From the NCBI RefSeq assembly GCF_011397635.1, contig NC_064761.1, positions 27,197,643-27,261,642 on the forward strand: DNA of 64,000 nucleotides. Direction: 5' to 3'. The DNA is from Epinephelus fuscoguttatus. Lineage: Eukaryota; Chordata; Actinopteri; Perciformes; Serranidae. Position 1 is the first letter of the stretch; each line of letters starts with the position of its first letter. A model generated the notes under the pieces. It ran no database searches and had not been told where the DNA came from. It saw nothing but the letters and a program-made list of their open reading frames with translations. This document shows, one piece after another, positions 61,580 to 64,000 of this stretch. Made by a program: the position numbers and the translations under genes.

Positions 61580-62470
61580 TCACTCACTACATTTACATGC
61601 ACACTAATTTCCACTATTATTCAGAATGTAACAGTATAATACATTTGATGCAGGTCTTGTAAACAGCATATCCTTTTTGGATATTCCGAAGCAGGCCCTT
61701 TTCCGAATGTGGCATTTTCCGATTAAGACATGGGATGTGCCGATAATATTTGGGTTTTAGGAGCATTCTTTGGATATGTATACAGCGCACTTGGAATATG
61801 TGTCCACACTGGGATTTTTATTGCAGTTTGCAGATGACGTCCTCTTACCTGTTTACGGTCAGCTCTGTGTATTCCACATGTGAACTCAACGACTCTGTAA
61901 GGGTTCACACCCACACAGAATTTAAAAATCTGTGACTCCACACCAGTCAGTTAGATCTGAAGAAGCTCCTTGGATGAGAGGTGAAACGTCTTCAAGAAAC
62001 GCTAGTAAGTCGCCTACGACATAGCGCTATGACCTGGATGACTGAGAAGCTTCACCGACGTTGTACACACACCAACTTGCCAAGAGAAAGACGAAGAAAT
62101 ACGTCAACTTTTTTTGTTCTTTGGTGATTTTTAGGGTCCGGGCAGCTAGTCCTGAGTGTGGCGCTACAGCAAGCGTCTAAAGTTTGAAACTCTGAAAATT
62201 CATAACAAATCAACCATACGCGCTACAACTTCACAACTTTCAAACTGTAGCCCCAATACTGAAAAAACCTTTGTACATTTAAACCTATTAAAAATTATGA
62301 AGTTCATCACTCTGTTTTTTTCAAAAACTGTAAAACTTATTAAACCTATCTCCTCCCACAATTTTTGCTCAATTGACACCAAACTTGAGCATCAAGTTTA
62401 CAGAGAGCATCTTCAGACTGTCCTACAAAAACTATGTTTCTCCGATTTTCGATTTATCAAAAATTGAGCC
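61580..62470. repeat. Cluster of dispersed repeat fragments
   Basis: It includes the phrase CTTGGATGAGAGGTGAAACG followed by TCTTCAAGAAACGC, seen in many fish repeats, and an AT-rich block (62190-62470) that gives a 103-codon plus-strand frame I regard as non-coding. Confidence 0.4.
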
Positions 62471-62579
62471 TACAGTGCATCAAAATGTTTGACTGTAAAC
62501 GGTACTGTAAACATATACATGCAAATTCTTGCTAAATAAATCTTCAATGTTCATGAAAAAAAGACAAAATTCTAGAGTC

Positions 62580-63190
62580 ATGGTAGATGATGTGTGGCAA
62601 ATTATGACCATCTTAGGTTCCAGAGGTTGTGGATTCGAACCTCAACTGGTGCAGAATCCACATTGTAATGTAAACATCTTCTTGTGCTCCAGCTTATTGC
62701 TTAAAATTGCCTGAGCGTGACTGATCACTGTGCAGCATCTTCATGTCTTTTTTCTGCTAGAAAATCTGCCTTCTCATGCTTGAAAATAAACCAAACTTTG
62801 CACAAAGATCCAGTGTCAATACCACTTCAGTGTGAAACCATCTGAGGCTTCTCACTTTGCACATAGCTCAACTAGTTAAACATCAGTTTTTCACTTATGA
62901 AGCAAATCAATCATTGTTAAAATAAATTCCATGCATGGACGGCTGCTAAACCTGCATGTCTGGCGTAGTCAATTTGTGAAGCTACACGTGAATTGTCACT
63001 GACTAATTAGCTGAGTGAGATAGAAATTGATTCTCAGTCTCAGATGTTGTGAGTTCAAGACTCAGCTGATGCAAAAGGCAGATTGTGTTGCTAAATTCCT
63101 AATTGTCTTCCAATTCTTATGCTTGTTGGTCAGAATTGCCTAAAAATGCCCGGACCCGACCCATCACTGCGCAGCAGCTATAATTTTTTT
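62580..63190 (+). repeat. Two diverged copies of a repeat with a tRNA-like T-arm/B-box
   Basis: Copy 1 (about 62580-62750) contains GGTTGTGGATTCGAACCTCA and copy 2 (about 63000-63190) contains ATGTTGTGAGTTCAAGACTC. Both continue through TCAACTGGTGCA/TCAGCTGATGCA, an AATTGCCT phrase and CACTGTGCAGCA/CACTGCGCAGCA. The first segment resembles a pol III B-box. Confidence 0.5.
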
Positions 63191-64000
63191 TCTTTTTCTC
63201 TTTGCTCATCCTGCCCCAGTATCAGCCATAACCACAAAATGTGATGTAGGAAATAAAATAGATGAATGAATTCTCCTCCTGATTTCTTTTATCTGGCTTA
63301 TATATCACTCGCTGTTAAACTTTACGTGGGAAAGTGCAGACTTTGGCTCTTCCGATCTACATGCTGTAAACCATTTCATCTGAGGAATCGGACAAAGGGT
63401 CAGGCATTAAGAATACCCTATAGAAAAAAAGTCTGTCTTCTCGCTGATGGACTTGTTTGCTTATGTAGGTCACATAGAGGCATCAGTATTAAACTGAGAC
63501 TGTTTCATAACCAGATAAAAGCTCCTTGTAGCCGCTTTAAAGGAGCAGTTAGACCTTTTGGATGCTTTTTTGTGTCCTTGCAGAGAGTTAGATGAGAAGA
63601 TCGATATGACTAGACATGAGAGTGATGCTAATCTTCTGATCTAAGTGAATAAGTGTGTTTTCCAACATTTTGAATGATCACAGACAAAAGACACCACAGA
63701 GGAGATTGATTAGAGTATGTGTCTTTTTATCTGAGTGTAGCGATCTCACTAGCAGATGGTAAATTACCATAAACAAGTTGTTGTTAACAAAGTGTTATTA
63801 AAGTGTGTCAGTATTGAATATACTGTAGGCCACATATGGTATGTATACATAAGCACACTCCAAATGGCCTTCATGTAAATGCACTACAGATGAGCCATGT
63901 GCTGATAAGATCTGGAGTGACTTAAAGAGCAGCCTTGTGCTTGTAGCATTATACAGTTTATGTTTATTGTTGTATCAACTTTGCTGCCAACATCAATGTC
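63191..64000. other. Right edge, nothing recognised
   Basis: AT-rich sequence without supported genes or recognisable element ends. Confidence 0.45.

Noticed and set aside
62156..62467. 103-codon plus-strand frame
   Set aside because: It is AT-rich and sits in a block that looks like a dispersed repeat, with no domain pattern.
1..64000. CRISPR arrays, operons, phage or bacterial insertion sequences
   Set aside because: Interrupted genes, polyadenylation signals and teleost repeats show eukaryotic nuclear DNA. No regularly spaced direct repeats of CRISPR type were seen.

Overview
This window is vertebrate nuclear DNA, and almost certainly teleost fish. The genes are split into many short exons with GT-AG junctions. 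Introns and flanks are rich in small inverted-repeat DNA transposons, CA/TG microsatellites, a tRNA-derived SINE ending in GAATG repeats and a truncated LINE, all typical of percomorph-like fish genomes. I could not assign a species.

Two genes are recognised, both on the minus strand and in tandem. cep350 (centrosome-associated protein 350) is complete. Its non-coding first exon lies at about 46.9-47.2 kb, its start codon at 44308, its stop at 15710, and its probable poly(A) signal at 12.41 kb. I located 36 coding exons. Every splice phase agrees and together they give 9504 nt, or 3167 residues plus stop, close to the roughly 3100 residues of mammalian CEP350. The CAP-Gly domain is encoded in the 1.9-kb exon at 18.8-20.7 kb. 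About 2.5 kb further along the same strand begins qsox1 (quiescin sulfhydryl oxidase 1). Its first six coding exons (9914 down to 3871) encode the signal peptide, the first thioredoxin domain with its CGHC site, and the start of the next domain; the rest leaves the window on the left. The order CEP350-QSOX1 in the same orientation matches the human 1q25 neighbourhood. The two proteins act in different places (centrosome/microtubules versus secretory-pathway disulfide formation), so the proximity reads as conserved synteny rather than a functional unit.

Layout: 1-3870 is the next qsox1 intron, with several transposon relics. 3871-9914 holds the qsox1 exons. 9915-12395 is intergenic and carries a nested pair of inverted-repeat elements. 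12395-47200 is cep350. 47200-64000 has no recognised complete gene. This last part contains microsatellites, a decayed LINE tail, a SINE and several DNA-transposon relics. It also has one credible but unidentified plus-strand start: a TATA box at 50577 and a 25-nt coding first exon at 50971 with a good donor.

Points most worth checking: a phase-neutral 60-nt candidate cassette exon inside cep350; a long TG repeat pressed against the splice acceptor of qsox1 exon 6; a near-perfect 69-bp-arm palindrome; the nested transposon between the genes; and an inverted-repeat element with an internal ORF in cep350 intron 1. I found no convincing new biological system. Most unexplained structure looks like transposon debris.
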